A program made the translations under genes and the position numbers. From Corynebacterium sp. ACRPS (GTDB taxonomy: Bacteria > Actinomycetota > Actinomycetes > Mycobacteriales > Mycobacteriaceae), in the NCBI RefSeq assembly GCF_022346005.1, contig NZ_JAKRMY010000017.1, positions 1-45,192 on the forward strand: DNA of 45,192 nucleotides, written 5' to 3'. Positions 1-8,387 of the stretch are shown piece by piece; position 1 is the first letter of the stretch; each line of letters opens with the position of its first letter. A model generated the notes under the pieces. That model saw nothing but the letters and a program-made list of their open reading frames with translations, did no database searches and was not told the origin of the DNA.

Positions 1-815
1 GAGACAGCTTCCCCCACCGTCCCCCAGACGTCGTGGCCCAGGGACTCGTCGATGCGGCGCTGTTGCTGGCTCGTTAGCCCCTCCAGATCCAATTCGCGGG
101 CTGGGCGCAGCGGCGCGAATTCCCCGGTGGACTGGGCCATGACCTTTGCATAGGACTCCGGCAGCAAAAGGTCCCGCGCTTGGTCCGCGGTATCGGCCAC
201 GGCGATATTGAGGGAGGAGATGATAGGTGGGGCATCGGCAAGCGCATGCTCGCGGTAGAGCCGCGCCGCCTTTTCCTGCATTTCTACGGGCCCGCCCAGG
301 ATGACACCCAATCCCAGCCGCGCGGCCACCCTGACCGACCGGAAGCCGGCGAGGATATAGATGGGCGTGCCCGCATACTCGGGCCGCACCGTCACCGCCG
401 CCTCTCCGCGCAGGTAGCGCAACAGGGCCTCGACCTCGTTCTCGAACTGCGGCTTGAGCTCCAGCGGATCGCCCTGGCGCAGCGCCTTGCGCACTGGCGC
501 CGTAAAGCCCACCGAGGAGCCCAACCCAATATCGATCCTGCCGGGGTACAGCGCCTCCAAGAGGTTAATCTGTTCCGCGACTAGAAACGGCGGGTGGTTG
601 AGCACCATAATTCCTGCGGTACCCACGCGAATGCGCTGCGTGCGCGCCGCCACGTGCGAAGCCAACATGCCCGGCTGGCCCGCTGGGATGCCCGGCACCC
701 CGTGGTGCTCGGCGAGGAAAAACCTGCGAAAACCCAGCCGCTCCACATGCTGCGCATGCTCGGCTATCCCATCGAGTCTGCCTGCCGCCCCGCGGTCCAA
801 AATAGAAAAGCGCAT
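1..815 (-). CDS. LLM-class flavin-dependent monooxygenase (3' end outside window)
   Basis: Reading the minus strand from 815 gives an open frame that runs off the left edge, so only about 271 N-terminal residues are present. It begins MRFSILDRG and contains the AEHHG motif near residue 40 followed by the HVAARTQRIRVGTAGIM and IDIGLGSSVGF stretches. These are hallmarks of bacterial luciferase-like (LLM) FMN/F420-dependent oxidoreductases, which use a TIM-barrel fold. The substrate cannot be told from sequence. An in-frame ATG six codons upstream (833) is an alternative start; neither has a strong ribosome site. It lies 20-38 bases downstream of the L,D-transpeptidase gene on the same strand and could be co-transcribed with it. 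Confidence 0.85.
   Translation of the reverse strand, partial: MRFSILDRGAAGRLDGIAEHAQHVERLGFRRFFLAEHHGVPGIPAGQPGMLASHVAARTQRIRVGTAGIMVLNHPPFLVAEQINLLEALYPGRIDIGLGSSVGFTAPVRKALRQGDPLELKPQFENEVEALLRYLRGEAAVTVRPEYAGTPIYILAGFRSVRVAARLGLGVILGGPVEMQEKAARLYREHALADAPPIISSLNIAVADTADQARDLLLPESYAKVMAQSTGEFAPLRPARELDLEGLTSQQQRRIDESLGHDVWGTVGEAV
233..244 (-). repeat. 12-base iterated word, copy 1
   Basis: Perfect CGCTTGCCGATG on the minus strand, inside the LLM monooxygenase gene, coding for Leu-Ala-Asp. It is one of ten perfect copies in the window; see findings. Confidence 0.9.
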
Positions 816-853
816 GGCCACCACTGTAGCCATGCGCCTAAAAATTGTGCGGA

Positions 854-2059
854 TTATTGATTAGCGTCCGCGTTGCCCTTGGACCATTCCTCCCAGGGCA
901 TATTCCAATCGCCCAAGCCGTCCAAGGGGTTAAGCGTCCCACCATAAGTATTGATTACGTGGACGATATCGCCGCGCTTGACGGTGTTCTGGAACCACTG
1001 CGCGGCCTCTGGCGTGACGTTGATGCAGCCGTGAGAGGTATTGGAATTACCCTGCGCCCACACGGACCACGGTGCGGAGTGCACGTAAATGCCGGAATAG
1101 GACATCTGGGTAGCCCAGTCCACCTCGGTGCTGTAGCCGCCCGCATCGTGCGCAAGCCCGAAGGTCTCAGAATCCATCAGCAGCGACTGGTGCTGATCGC
1201 CAATGACATAGCGCCCATTCGGGGTGTCATATTGATAATCGCGACCCAGCGATACCGGAATGGTGCGCAAGAGCTCCTTGTTCTTGTAGACCTTCATGGT
1301 CTTGGTGGCATTATCCACCAGCGTGACGGTGCGATCCCCGATGGTGAAATCCGTCCCGGTATTTTCCCCGCCGTAGATGCCGCCACCGAGGTCCTTGCCG
1401 TATTGATCGACCTTGACCTCAACCTTGGTGCCCGGCTCCCAATACTCCTTGGGGCGCCAGCGCACCTCTTGGTTATTCACCCAGTAGAACGCGCCTTCCA
1501 CCTCTGGGTTGGTCTTAACCGTAATCGTGTCCTCTGCCGCCTTGCGGTCGGTGATATAGGTGCCGAAATTGACGCCGATAACCTGGCCCACACCCACCTC
1601 AGAGCCGGGGATAGGCGTCATCGCCACCTGGGCGACGCCCGCCGCCTGGGAGGTGGAAAAGCTCAGGTTCTTCTTATTGCCATCCTTGTCAGTGGCCACG
1701 ATGGAATAAGTGTGGTTATAGCCAAGATCCTCCGCCGTAGTCCACTTCTTGCCGTCCTCAGAGAGTTTTTCTTCAACTTCCACGCCCAGCTCATTGGTCA
1801 TGGTCACGCTCTTGAGCTCGGTGGTGGATTCCACGGTGACGGGCTTGGATGGATCGACGTCTTCTGCCCCATCCTTCACGGAGGCCGAAAGCTTCGACTT
1901 TTCTTTCTGCTCAGACTTCTCTGCTGAGCTCGAGGTAGATTCCTGGTCCCCCGAGCGGTTTTCAGCGGCGGAATTAACGGAGCACGAGGCTACTACCAGG
2001 GAAATGCACGCAATGCTCGCAGCAGCAATGCGGCGGGGTTTAGGGAGGGAAATAATCAC
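854..2059 (-). CDS. L,D-transpeptidase, lipoprotein with Ig-like domains
   Basis: The 401-residue protein would make 3->3 peptidoglycan cross-links outside the membrane. The N-terminus has a basic start, a hydrophobic stretch and a lipobox VASC with Cys26 as the lipidated residue, then a Ser/Glu/Lys-rich linker. Residues of roughly 55-250 resemble the two Ig-like domains of mycobacterial LdtMt2. The C-terminal YkuD domain carries a conserved HSAPW segment and the catalytic SHGCIN motif with Cys345. The start is GTG at 2059, with AAGG about nine bases upstream; no in-frame ATG precedes the signal. Family and location are clear, the exact paralogue is not. Confidence 0.93.
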   Translation of the reverse strand: MIISLPKPRRIAAASIACISLVVASCSVNSAAENRSGDQESTSSSAEKSEQKEKSKLSASVKDGAEDVDPSKPVTVESTTELKSVTMTNELGVEVEEKLSEDGKKWTTAEDLGYNHTYSIVATDKDGNKKNLSFSTSQAAGVAQVAMTPIPGSEVGVGQVIGVNFGTYITDRKAAEDTITVKTNPEVEGAFYWVNNQEVRWRPKEYWEPGTKVEVKVDQYGKDLGGGIYGGENTGTDFTIGDRTVTLVDNATKTMKVYKNKELLRTIPVSLGRDYQYDTPNGRYVIGDQHQSLLMDSETFGLAHDAGGYSTEVDWATQMSYSGIYVHSAPWSVWAQGNSNTSHGCINVTPEAAQWFQNTVKRGDIVHVINTYGGTLNPLDGLGDWNMPWEEWSKGNADANQ

Positions 2060-2194
2060 TAAGTAGACCTTAGAAATACAGTAGTTCTTTCAAGACCAAT
2101 CCAGACTATCGCCTTGCCACCCCAAATACCAGAAACAAGCGCACCATTATCCAAACTGTTATATTCCCCCAGAAATGTACTATGAGCTGGCGAT

Positions 2195-2224
2195 TTTACA
2201 GTTTTTCAACCGGAGTGCTAAAGT
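2195..2224 (+). promoter_or_regulatory. putative tRNA-Lys promoter
   Basis: TTTACA (2195-2200) and TAAAGT (2219-2224) are separated by 18 bases and lie about 45 bases before the tRNA-Lys gene. Assignment is by consensus only. Confidence 0.4.
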
Positions 2225-2268
2225 TTCTACTCGTTGCACAGAGAGCCACACGGCAGGACGTCGACACT

Positions 2269-2341
<73 letters not shown>

Positions 2342-2348
2342 CAACAGC

Positions 2349-2382
2349 AAAATCGCGAGGCAAGTACCTCGCGATTTTTTCG
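2349..2382 (+). terminator. rho-independent terminator of tRNA-Lys
   Basis: The stem AATCGCGAGG / CCTCGCGATT with loop CAAGTA is followed by a run of T on the plus strand. Confidence 0.85.
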
Positions 2383-2410
2383 TTTTCAAAGCTAGCAGTT
2401 CAAGGCTAGC

Positions 2411-2440
2411 AAAAAGGCCGAGCATCTCGCTCGGCCTTTG
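2411..2440 (-). terminator. terminator of the iron ABC operon
   Basis: The hairpin AAGGCCGAGC / GCTCGGCCTT is followed by TTTTT on the minus strand, directly after the ATPase stop codon. Confidence 0.85.
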
Positions 2441-2441
2441 C

Positions 2442-3203
2442 TTATTTCACGCGTTGGGGCGCGACGACGGGAACACCGCGGTGCTCCACGATGTCCGCCT
2501 CTACCCCATAAACACTTTCCACCAGTTCGCGCGTGAGCACGTCTCCAGGCGTGCCCTGGGCACGAATACGGCCGGATTTGAGTACCACCAGCTGGTCACA
2601 CATGCGCGCGGCCAGGTTGATGTCATGGATGGCCACCAGCCCCAGGCTGCCTTCGCGCCTAGCCTTCTCGCGCACCTCCTCGAGGACGAAGAACTGGCGA
2701 TGCAGGTCGAGCGCGGACGTCGGCTCGTCCAAGAGCATCAGGCCGGGATTTCCCACCAGCATCTGCGCCACGGCGACGAGCTGACGCTGGCCGCCAGATA
2801 GCTCGTTGAGGTAGCGCGAGGCAATGGCGTCCAGCCCCATCGCGTTCAGCACCTCGCCGGTGCGGGTAATAGGGTCCTCGCACGCTTCCCGACGCGCCGC
2901 GATCAGCACCGTCTCAAACGCCCGCAGCGCCGCGGTGCTGGGCAAATCCTGCGGGACGTAGCCAATCAGCTGGCGGCGGCGCTTGCCCCGCGGGCTTTCT
3001 CCTTCCACCAGGAAATCCACCTCGCCCTTGTACCCGCGGTGCACGCCGGCAAGGGACTTGATCAGCGTGGTTTTACCGGACGCGTTGGGACCTAAGAGGC
3101 CGACCAGTTGACCGCCTTGCAGCGTATCCACGTCTACCGCTTCGAGCACGGTGTGCTTGCCGTAGGCCGCGCTTATACCGCGCAGGGTAAGTTCTACGTC
3201 CAC
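2442..3203 (-). CDS. iron/siderophore ABC transporter, ATP-binding protein
   Basis: A 253-residue cytoplasmic ATPase of the FecE/FepC class. Walker A GPNASGKT is at residues 38-45, the signature LSGGQRQ at 135-141 and Walker B LMLLDE at 155-160, with the switch His in IHDIN further on. It would power import through the FecCD-type permease encoded just upstream. The GTG start at 3203 overlaps the permease end by ten bases and is preceded by a strong GAAGGAGG site. It is the last gene of the SBP-permease-ATPase operon. The iron assignment rests on the family and on the DtxR boxes ahead of the operon; the ligand is not known. Confidence 0.93.
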   Translation of the reverse strand: MDVELTLRGISAAYGKHTVLEAVDVDTLQGGQLVGLLGPNASGKTTLIKSLAGVHRGYKGEVDFLVEGESPRGKRRRQLIGYVPQDLPSTAALRAFETVLIAARREACEDPITRTGEVLNAMGLDAIASRYLNELSGGQRQLVAVAQMLVGNPGLMLLDEPTSALDLHRQFFVLEEVREKARREGSLGLVAIHDINLAARMCDQLVVLKSGRIRAQGTPGDVLTRELVESVYGVEADIVEHRGVPVVAPQRVK

Positions 3204-4249
3204 AGCGCCCTCCTTCGAGTCATCACGATGGCGATAAAGAACGGCACGCCCAAAAGCGAGGTCACGATGCCAATCGGAATGGCCAGACCCGGCTTAATCA
3301 TCAGACTCGCCGCGTGCGCCGCGCACATCACGGCCGCACCGGCGGCCATGGAGGCGGGCACGAAATAGCGCTGGTCCTCGCCCACCAGCATACGAGCGAT
3401 GTGCGGGCCCACGAGGCCGATAAAGCCGATGATGCCGGCGAAGGCCACCGTCGTTGCCGCCACGAGGGAGACCACGATGAGCACCACCACGCGTAGCCGC
3501 GCGGTATTAATGCCCATGGCGGCAGCGCGGGCATCGCCAAGCCGCAAGGCCGTAAGCCGCCACGACAGCGCCCACAAAATGGGCAGGGCAACCAGCAGCA
3601 CACCCGCCAGCACGCCGTTGGCGGCCCAGTTCGCACGCGTGAGCGACCCCATGGACCAAAAGACGATCTGCTGGAGCGCCTCGGCCGAAGACTGGTACTG
3701 GATAAGCGCGAGCATGGCCTGGAAGAAAAAGACCAAACCAATGCCCAGCAGCACCATGGTCTCCGCTTTCGCACCCCGGATAATGGCCGCCACGACGATG
3801 ATCGCCGTCGCCACCGCCGCAGACAACCACGCCACCAGCGCCAGGTTGAACTGCGGCTGGGTTAGCAGCTGCCACTTGAGCACGATGGAACTAGCGCCGC
3901 CGAAGGCCGCCGCGGCGGAAATACCGAGGGTAAACGGCTCCGCCAGCGGGTTATTCAAGATGGTCTGCATCTCCGCGCCGGCCAGCGAGAGGCTGACGCC
4001 GATGAGCAGGGCCATAACGGCCATCGGCAAGCGCAGCTTCCACAGCACCGTATGCGTCTGGTCATCCAGGCTCGAGGGATTCACGATGCCCCTGATGACC
4101 TCGCCGGGGCTGATGTCGATGGCGCCGACGAAGTTGCTGACCACAAACGCCACCGCCGCAATGAGGCACAGGCCCGCGACGATGCTGATGCGCTGCCAGG
4201 TGAGCTTCTTGTGTTGCTGCGTAAGGGCAGCTACCTCCGCACTCACCAT
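3194..4249 (-). CDS. iron/siderophore ABC transporter, FecCD-family permease
   Basis: A 351-residue polytopic membrane protein with about nine to ten hydrophobic segments, typical of the BtuC/FecCD family. Landmarks are PLAEPFTLGISAAAAFG around residue 115 and the coupling stretch GFIGLVGPHIARMLVGED near residue 280, which contacts the ATPase. As a single permease gene it probably works as a homodimer. The ATG start at 4249 overlaps the last base of the upstream stop (TAATG), showing translational coupling to the binding protein. One copy of the 12-base iterated word lies in it at 4022-4033, in a different reading frame from the other copies. Confidence 0.94.
   Translation of the reverse strand: MVSAEVAALTQQHKKLTWQRISIVAGLCLIAAVAFVVSNFVGAIDISPGEVIRGIVNPSSLDDQTHTVLWKLRLPMAVMALLIGVSLSLAGAEMQTILNNPLAEPFTLGISAAAAFGGASSIVLKWQLLTQPQFNLALVAWLSAAVATAIIVVAAIIRGAKAETMVLLGIGLVFFFQAMLALIQYQSSAEALQQIVFWSMGSLTRANWAANGVLAGVLLVALPILWALSWRLTALRLGDARAAAMGINTARLRVVVLIVVSLVAATTVAFAGIIGFIGLVGPHIARMLVGEDQRYFVPASMAAGAAVMCAAHAASLMIKPGLAIPIGIVTSLLGVPFFIAIVMTRRRALWT
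4022..4033 (-). repeat. 12-base iterated word, copy 2 (different reading frame)
   Basis: Perfect CGCTTGCCGATG on the minus strand, here read CGC TTG CCG ATG and coding for Arg-Leu-Pro-Met. The changed frame shows that the DNA word, not a peptide motif, is what recurs. Confidence 0.9.
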
Positions 4250-5418
4250 TAATTCGTGCTAAAGAAGGTTCCCTCGCCAGCAACCGGCGAGTACTTTTCT
4301 TGCGCTTGCATCCACTGCTTGTCGATGTCCATATCCTCATACGCCTCCGGGTTGATCCATTCCGCGATCTGCAGCAGCGCCAGGTAGTTGAACGGCGAGT
4401 TGTAGAACTGGTGCCACATGCTGTGCAGTTTGTGTTCCTTGACCGCGCGCAGGTTCTCAAAACCGGGCTGGTGGCTCGGCAGCTTGGTAACGCTCGACTC
4501 CGCCTCATCTTCACCGATGCCATAGCCCACCGCGGCGTAGCCCACGGGGTTGCCCTCATCGTCTTTCATTTCGGACCAATCGCCGCCGGTGGCAATCACC
4601 ATGTCTGGGTCAGTCTCGAGGACCTTTTCTGGGGTCAGGGCACCGGATTCGCCTGGGATGATGCCGTCGGCCACGTTTTCGCCGCCGGCGACGTTGACCA
4701 GCTGCGAGATATTGGAGTCATTCCACGAGCCACAGCAGTCCGAGACACCGGCCGCGCGCCAAACGAAGGTCTTGGGCTTGTCCTTTACCTTGTCCGCACG
4801 CTCCTTGACCAGGTCCACGGTTTCTTGCCACTCTTCGTTGAATTCCTTGGCGCGCTCTTCTTTACCGAAGATCTCACCGAAAATATCCATGGACTTGGTG
4901 GTGTTTTCCAGCGGCTTGGCGCGGAAATCGGTCACGGCGTACTTGAGGCCTGCCTGATCCATCTTCTCTGTCAGGCCTGCCTCTTGCGAGGCGTCGTACT
5001 GGTCCTTGGACAACACGATGAGGTCTGGATCCAAGCTCACCAGGTTTTCCACGGTGACATCGCCCTTGGTGAACCCGCCGATTTCCGGCAATTCATTGAC
5101 CTTGGGCAGCTTTTCTTCCAAGACGTTGTAGTAGTCCGGCACGTTCTTCTTCAGGTCGGATCCGATGCCTACGACCTTATCCAGCGGATCCTCGGTATTG
5201 AGGATGCCGGTGGCGAAGATGGAGCGGCCCTCGCCTAACAGGACGCGCTCGGGGGCCTTGTCGAGTTCTACGTCGCGGCCCGCGAGGTCGGTGAAGGACA
5301 GGGCAGCATCGTCGCTGCCGCCGCCGTTGTTGGTTGTTTCTTCGTCGGTGCTGCAGCCTACAAGTGCGGTGGCGGAGGCCGCCACCACGGCCATTACCTT
5401 GGGGAATCTATATGCCAT
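4249..5418 (-). CDS. iron/siderophore ABC transporter, substrate-binding lipoprotein
   Basis: A 389-residue periplasmic-binding-protein homologue (TroA/FhuD fold). A signal peptide ends in lipobox LVGC (Cys22), followed by a low-complexity Asn/Gly linker. The motifs DLAGRDVELDKAPERVLL, VSLDPDLIVLS and VNVAGGENVADG are typical of iron-complex binding proteins. A Cys-Cys pair in DCCGSWND (around residue 228) lies near the ligand-binding half. The ATG at 5418 has AAGGA seven bases upstream. It heads the operon and follows two DtxR boxes that cover its promoter, so expression should rise when iron is low. The exact siderophore or haem ligand cannot be read from sequence. Confidence 0.92.
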   Translation of the reverse strand: MAYRFPKVMAVVAASATALVGCSTDEETTNNGGGSDDAALSFTDLAGRDVELDKAPERVLLGEGRSIFATGILNTEDPLDKVVGIGSDLKKNVPDYYNVLEEKLPKVNELPEIGGFTKGDVTVENLVSLDPDLIVLSKDQYDASQEAGLTEKMDQAGLKYAVTDFRAKPLENTTKSMDIFGEIFGKEERAKEFNEEWQETVDLVKERADKVKDKPKTFVWRAAGVSDCCGSWNDSNISQLVNVAGGENVADGIIPGESGALTPEKVLETDPDMVIATGGDWSEMKDDEGNPVGYAAVGYGIGEDEAESSVTKLPSHQPGFENLRAVKEHKLHSMWHQFYNSPFNYLALLQIAEWINPEAYEDMDIDKQWMQAQEKYSPVAGEGTFFSTN

Positions 5419-5467
5419 CTTGAGTCCTTGGTTAGTCGGATTCCTCGAATTGAGGATAAGTGCGAGC

Positions 5468-5486
5468 TTATCCTAGCTTAACCAAG
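5468..5486 (-). promoter_or_regulatory. DtxR box, proximal
   Basis: By eye, 13 of 19 positions match the DtxR consensus TTAGGTTAGCCTAACCTAA (plus-strand reading). It covers the putative -10 TAGGAT (5470-5475) of the iron ABC operon and directly abuts a second box. Confidence 0.6.
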
Positions 5487-5505
5487 TAAGGTGAACCAAA
5501 CCTAA
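5487..5505 (-). promoter_or_regulatory. DtxR box, distal
   Basis: On the minus strand TTAGGTTTGGTTCACCTTA matches 14 of 19 consensus positions. It covers the putative -35 TTGGTT (5494-5499), which lies 18 bases from -10 TAGGAT, and includes the stop codon of the upstream glutaminase gene. Confidence 0.75.
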
Positions 5506-6779
5506 ACTACCTCCTCGGCGATTGCGTAATCTTCCGGCTCACCCTTGGGCACCTCAGTGCCGTCCGCCATGGTACGGTCCTCCAATTCGCCGTCCGGATC
5601 CACGATGGCGATATCGAAACCAGCCTCGCGGATGCGCCGGAGGCCTTCCTTCAGCATGCGCCGGCCCATCCGGTTGGATCCGGTGATATGGGATAGCTCC
5701 AGCACCACCGTGCCCTCACCAAATTCGCATTCGGTGAGCTGATGCAAGATGGTCTCCGCCGCGTTGAAGTTGATAAGGCCCTGCAGGAAGATCACCGTGA
5801 GGTCGTCCTCGGTCTCCATCCTGCGCACGGGGTGCACGCCGTAGCGCTCATCCGTGGACATCAAGTGCAGCCCCATATCCTTCGACAGCAAGGTCAAGGC
5901 ATCCACTCCGCGGACGGAATTGCCCTCCTTATTAAGCCGCGGCGAGAAGGTCGCGACCCCCAATTGGCCGGGCAGGGTTCCCAGCAGGCCGCCCGAAACG
6001 CCGGATTTCGCTGGGATTCCGACCTCGGCCATCCATCGCCCAGCGCCGTCGTACATGCCCGCAGAGCTCATGACAGAAAGCGTCAGGCGGCAGACATCGG
6101 CATCGAGGATCTTCTCCCCCGTCACCGGCTGCGTGCCACCATTGGCCAAGGTGGCAGACATCACGGCGAGGTCGCGCACCGTGACCTTAATCGAGCACTG
6201 CTCCACGTAGGTCGAAACCGCATCGTGGGCCTCGTCCTGGATGATGTCGTAATTGCGCAGCATGTGCGCCAAAGACAGGTTCCTATCAGAGACCTGCAGC
6301 TCGGAATCGCGCACCTTTTCATCGAGTTTCAGCTCGCGGCCCGCCAGCCGCGAAAAGTAGGTGCGCAGCTGTTCCACGCGCTCGGCCGGATCCGAATCCA
6401 CGCCATTAATTAGCTGCGTTACCGCGATCGCGCCCGCATTAATCATCGGATTCACCGGCCGGTGATCATCGCGGTTGAGCGAAAGCTCATTGAAGGCCTC
6501 GCCGGACGGTTCCATGCCGACGATCTCGCGCACCGCATCCAAACCGAGCTCCTGCAGCGCTAGGGCATACGCAAAAGGCTTCGACACGGACTGCAGGGTG
6601 AATTCCACCTCAGCATCGCCGGCGGAATACACATGCCCCGTCGTGGTGCAGATGGCCACGCCGAGGTAGTCCGGTTCCGCCTTCGCGAGCTCGGGAATAT
6701 AGTCCGCCACCGCGCCGCTGCGATTTCCTCGCACCCGAGTCAAAATTTCCTGCAAATAAAAAGGAATTGGAGTTTTCAT
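5502..6779 (-). CDS. glsA: glutaminase with C-terminal STAS domain
   Basis: A 425-residue cytoplasmic enzyme that hydrolyses L-glutamine to glutamate and ammonia. The serine-dependent beta-lactamase-like domain (about residues 1-310) has the catalytic Ser64-x-x-Lys67 in LQSVSKPF, plus NPMINAGAI and PAKSGVSGG further on. Plain bacterial GlsA is about 310 residues. The extra 115 residues form a STAS-like domain ending around TGSNRMGRRMLKEGLRRI, usually a ligand- or partner-sensing module. Start ATG 6779. It stands alone between a terminator upstream and the iron operon downstream; its stop codon lies within a DtxR box, and no terminator separates it from that operon. Confidence 0.93.
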   Translation of the reverse strand: MKTPIPFYLQEILTRVRGNRSGAVADYIPELAKAEPDYLGVAICTTTGHVYSAGDAEVEFTLQSVSKPFAYALALQELGLDAVREIVGMEPSGEAFNELSLNRDDHRPVNPMINAGAIAVTQLINGVDSDPAERVEQLRTYFSRLAGRELKLDEKVRDSELQVSDRNLSLAHMLRNYDIIQDEAHDAVSTYVEQCSIKVTVRDLAVMSATLANGGTQPVTGEKILDADVCRLTLSVMSSAGMYDGAGRWMAEVGIPAKSGVSGGLLGTLPGQLGVATFSPRLNKEGNSVRGVDALTLLSKDMGLHLMSTDERYGVHPVRRMETEDDLTVIFLQGLINFNAAETILHQLTECEFGEGTVVLELSHITGSNRMGRRMLKEGLRRIREAGFDIAIVDPDGELEDRTMADGTEVPKGEPEDYAIAEEVV

Positions 6780-6796
6780 CGCGACCTAGCATACGA

Positions 6797-6823
6797 AAAA
6801 AGCCCCCACGGCGCGCGTGGGGG
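6797..6823 (-). terminator. terminator of the DUF3618 gene
   Basis: The stem CCCCCACG/CGTGGGGG with a five-base loop is followed on the minus strand by CTTTTTT. Confidence 0.85.
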
Positions 6824-6837
6824 TAAGGCGGGGAAAA

Positions 6838-7116
6838 TTAGTGGCGCTCAGACAGCAGGCGCTGCAATTCCTTCAGGTCGCTCTTGCGGCGACGCGAGCG
6901 GAACACGGAAAAGGCAATCAGCCCAACGACGGCGGCGCCGACGCCACCGAGTACCAGCTGCACGTTGCGGTCCTGCAACTTTTCGGTGGCGGCATCCTTG
7001 GCGTCATCGACGAGGTTTTGCGGCTTGCTGCGATCCGCAATTTCATCCAGGGTGCTAGCCAGCTGGCGCCGGGTGCGTTCGATATCGCGTTGAATATCTT
7101 CAATATTGCGTGCCAC
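6838..7116 (-). CDS. DUF3618-family small membrane protein
   Basis: A 92-residue protein with an acidic/basic helical N-terminus (IEDIQRDIERTRRQL...), one transmembrane segment at about residues 52-70 (VQLVLGGVGAAVVGLIAF) and a basic cytoplasmic tail (RSRRRK). This matches the actinobacterial DUF3618 pattern. The start is GTG 7116 with AGAGGAG eight bases before it; the gene has its own terminator. It is divergent from bcp. Function is unknown; members are often assumed to be envelope-associated. Confidence 0.85.
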   Translation of the reverse strand: MARNIEDIQRDIERTRRQLASTLDEIADRSKPQNLVDDAKDAATEKLQDRNVQLVLGGVGAAVVGLIAFSVFRSRRRKSDLKELQRLLSERH

Positions 7117-7213
7117 GGAATTCTCCTCTTAGCTTAAGTTTCGCTCTTAACGAGCTTATCTTACCGTGCAGGGTCTCCACCGCGCAGGCTGGGGAGCACG
7201 TAAAGTGGGGTCC

Positions 7214-7681
7214 ATGACTGAAACTCGTTTGAACGTAGGAGATACCGCCCCCGCTTTTTCGCTTGCCGATGCCACCGGCAACACCGTTTCCCTGTCCGAT
7301 TACGCAGGCCAGCGCGTGCTGGTGTACTTCTACCCGCGCGCCAATACCCCAGGCTGCACCAAGGAAGCCTGCGATTTTCGCGATTCACTAGAAGAGCTCA
7401 ATGAGCTCAATATCGCGGTGGTGGGCATCTCCCCCGATAAGCCCGAGGCGCTGGCGAAGTTCCGCGATGACCACGATCTCAACTTCCCGCTGCTTTCTGA
7501 TCCAGATAAGTCCGTCATGACTGCGTATGGCGCCTTCGGGGAGAAGAAGAACTACGGCAAGGTGGTCCAGGGCGTTATCCGTTCTACCTTCCTCGTGGAG
7601 CCGGATGGCACCATCGGCCAGACCCACTACAACGTGAAGGCCACCGGGCACGTCGCGCGCGTGATGAAGGGCCTCGAGTAA
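7214..7681 (+). CDS. bcp: thioredoxin-dependent thiol peroxidase (BCP-type peroxiredoxin)
   Basis: A 155-residue cytoplasmic peroxiredoxin that reduces hydrogen peroxide and organic peroxides with thioredoxin. Peroxidatic Cys48 lies in PRANTPGCTKEAC, with resolving Cys53 five residues later, the pattern of 1-/atypical 2-Cys BCP enzymes. I chose ATG 7214 because the protein then begins with the family-like TETRLNVGDTAPAFSL; a longer frame from 7166 adds a non-conserved 16 residues. The TetR gene starts four bases after its stop, so the two are likely co-transcribed. Confidence 0.95.
   Translation: MTETRLNVGDTAPAFSLADATGNTVSLSDYAGQRVLVYFYPRANTPGCTKEACDFRDSLEELNELNIAVVGISPDKPEALAKFRDDHDLNFPLLSDPDKSVMTAYGAFGEKKNYGKVVQGVIRSTFLVEPDGTIGQTHYNVKATGHVARVMKGLE
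7260..7271 (+). repeat. 12-base iterated word, copy 3
   Basis: Perfect CGCTTGCCGATG on the plus strand in bcp, coding for Leu-Ala-Asp. It is the only perfect plus-strand copy. Confidence 0.9.
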
Positions 7682-7685
7682 GCCG

Positions 7686-8303
7686 GTGGAGGAAATCCTC
7701 GTCCCGCGGCGCCGGCCAGCGCAGGCGCGCAGCCGGGAGCGCTTTGCTCGCATCGTGCAGGCGGCGCGCGCCGTGCTTGTCGATGTCGGCTTTGAATCCT
7801 TCACCTTCGATGAAGTCGCCCACCGTGCTGGGGTCCCGATCGGCACGCTGTATCAGTTCTTTGCCAATAAATACGTGCTCATCTGCGAGCTCGACCGGCA
7901 AGATACTGCCACCAGCCTGGCCGAAATCGAGCGCTTTTCGCGCCTCGTGCCGGCCCCGCAGTGGCCGGATGTCTTGGATGAATTCATCGACCACTTGGCG
8001 CGGATGTGGCGCGAGGATCCTTCCCGGCGCGCCGTTTGGCACGCCATCCAATCCACCCCGGCGACACGGGCTACGGCCGCCGATACCGAGCTGCAGCTCT
8101 TGGAGCCGCTCGCCGAGATCCTCCGCCCGCTGGCCACCGAGCACAGCGATGCGCAACGCATTGAGCTGGCGCGCTTCCTTATCCACACCGTGGTTTCTCT
8201 GCTCAATTACGCTATTTCGGGCGAACCAGACAAGTTCGATTCCGTGGTCATGGAGCTAAAGCGCATGTTGATTTCGTATCTTTTTGCGGTGGCCGCGGGA
8301 TAA
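7686..8303 (+). CDS. TetR-family transcriptional regulator
   Basis: A 205-residue protein. The N-terminal TetR DNA-binding domain is clear: RERFARIVQAARAVLVDVGFESFTFDEVAHRAGVPIGTLYQFFANK fits the helix-turn-helix with GVPIGTLYQFF as the recognition region (about residues 42-60). The C-terminal 140 residues are helical and would bind an unknown ligand. The start is GTG 7686, four bases after the bcp stop, which suggests translational coupling with the peroxiredoxin. The regulated genes are not evident; I see no clear palindromic operator nearby. Confidence 0.92.
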   Translation: MEEILVPRRRPAQARSRERFARIVQAARAVLVDVGFESFTFDEVAHRAGVPIGTLYQFFANKYVLICELDRQDTATSLAEIERFSRLVPAPQWPDVLDEFIDHLARMWREDPSRRAVWHAIQSTPATRATAADTELQLLEPLAEILRPLATEHSDAQRIELARFLIHTVVSLLNYAISGEPDKFDSVVMELKRMLISYLFAVAAG

Positions 8304-8387
8304 CTTTGTAGACGTTTATACAAGTTATCCACAGGTGGGCGCCGCGCCCGATTGGTACTGCGGTAGCGCGCGCCTAGATTTGCAGGC

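Noticed and set aside
845..1927. 360-codon plus-strand frame opposite the L,D-transpeptidase
   Set aside because: Antisense shadow of a clear family gene with its own signal peptide and catalytic motif.
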